Shown here in pieces: positions 6,050 through 6,430 of a DNA stretch of 6,430 bases. Origin of the DNA: Bryobacterales bacterium (GTDB lineage: Bacteria; Acidobacteriota; Terriglobia; Bryobacterales; Bryobacteraceae). The translations under genes and the position numbers were made by a program. The DNA is taken from NCBI GenBank assembly GCA_030838885.1, contig JAUZEU010000770.1, forward strand, positions 1-6,430, written 5' to 3'. Below the pieces are notes generated by a model. The model saw only the letters and a list, made by a program, of their open reading frames with translations. It ran no database searches and had not been told where the DNA came from. Position 1 is the first letter of the stretch. Each line of letters opens with the position of its first letter.

Positions 6050-6430
6050 TTAGCTGCCCGCCAGCGCATGCATGAATTCGTTGTCGGCGATCACCCGGCT
6101 TGCGACATCGTCTGCGGCTGCGGCAGTGCCTGCTTTGCTCCCTTTGGCCTTGGCGGGAGCCTCGCCCCGATACTCTTTGGAATAAACGTGCTGCTTATCG
6201 ACGTCCAGCAAAGTGATTCGGGTGTTCAGAGACAGGTGAGGTTGCTGCGAGTTCTCGTTCGCGTTCGCATCGAGTACCTCCACCTGCAGGGTGCAGCATT
6301 GAACATCCAGTTGCCGGACCCGGACCAGTCCTTTTTGCGACAGCCGCTTTACCAGGCTGTTCGTCACCGCTTGCGTCAGCTGCGTTGCAGCAACCGGGTG
6401 TCCGCCGACAGTCCAGGTTTGCGTTGAGTC
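6050..6430 (-). CDS. C-terminal part of an unrecognised, probably envelope-associated protein (5' end cut by window)
   Basis: The frame is open from the right edge to TAA at 6052-6050, giving 126 residues of a longer protein; a GTG at 6367 exists, but 21 sense codons continue upstream of it, so the true start is probably outside the window. Visible pattern: a helix (VAATQLTQAVTNSLVKRL), alternating strands (CCTLQVEVLDAN, SLNTRITLLDVD, HVYSKEYRGEAP), a Lys/Gly/Ala-rich loop, and a closing helix (DDVASRVIADNEFMHAL). This helix-strand order with a final helix recalls small secreted lipoproteins that help envelope transporters (LptE- or PqiC-like), but there is no specific motif and the N-terminus with any signal peptide is missing. 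Codon use matches the neighbours. It lies 63 bases upstream of the FHA gene on the same strand, so it may or may not share its transcript. Function unknown. Confidence 0.75.
   Translation of the reverse strand, partial: DSTQTWTVGGHPVAATQLTQAVTNSLVKRLSQKGLVRVRQLDVQCCTLQVEVLDANANENSQQPHLSLNTRITLLDVDKQHVYSKEYRGEAPAKAKGSKAGTAAAADDVASRVIADNEFMHALAGS

Noticed and set aside
6050..6367. Complete 105-residue gene starting at GTG 6367
   Set aside because: The frame continues open to the window edge with protein-like sequence, and no ribosome site precedes the GTG, so it is treated as the end of a longer gene.

Overview
The window is a compact cell-envelope signalling operon read entirely on the minus strand. 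It comes from a GC-rich bacterium (about 60% GC by eye). The combination of an FhaA-like protein, a PP2C phosphatase, a membrane Ser/Thr kinase with a TPR-like C-terminus and an FtsW/RodA with a long N-terminal extension suggests an Acidobacterium, perhaps of the Solibacter/Bryobacter type. That assignment is inferred from gene content and style, not from a marker gene.

Layout in transcription order, right to left. At the right edge is the C-terminal part of an unrecognised, probably envelope-associated protein (6050-6430). A 63-base gap follows, with a possible -10 box placed so that the transcript would start at the next ATG. Then come an FhaA-like protein with a C-terminal FHA domain (5063-5986), a very small single-span membrane protein missed by ordinary length cut-offs (about 4959-5057), a PP2C phosphatase with a membrane span and a beta-helix ectodomain (3349-4959), a Ser/Thr kinase with a membrane span and a TPR-like ectodomain (1459-3348), and an FtsW/RodA-family SEDS protein that runs off the left edge (1-1457). 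Junctions are 5, -1, 0 and 1 bases, so the five genes from the FHA gene onward are almost certainly one transcript with translational coupling.

How the genes fit together: actinobacteria carry a comparable locus (fhaA-fhaB-pstP-rodA-pbpA-pknA-pknB) in which a kinase and phosphatase tune cell-wall synthesis, FHA proteins read phosphothreonine, and a SEDS glycosyltransferase polymerises glycan. This window shows the same logic with different sensor parts. The kinase has a TPR-like region where PknB has PASTA repeats, the phosphatase has a predicted right-handed beta-helix outside the membrane, and a one-helix microprotein sits where fhaB would be. Several catalytic or binding positions are also altered: HGD instead of HRD in the kinase, Asn instead of the usual Asp in the SEDS loop, and Phe instead of Asn in the FHA domain. 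No RNA genes, mobile elements, CRISPR arrays or convincing terminators were seen.
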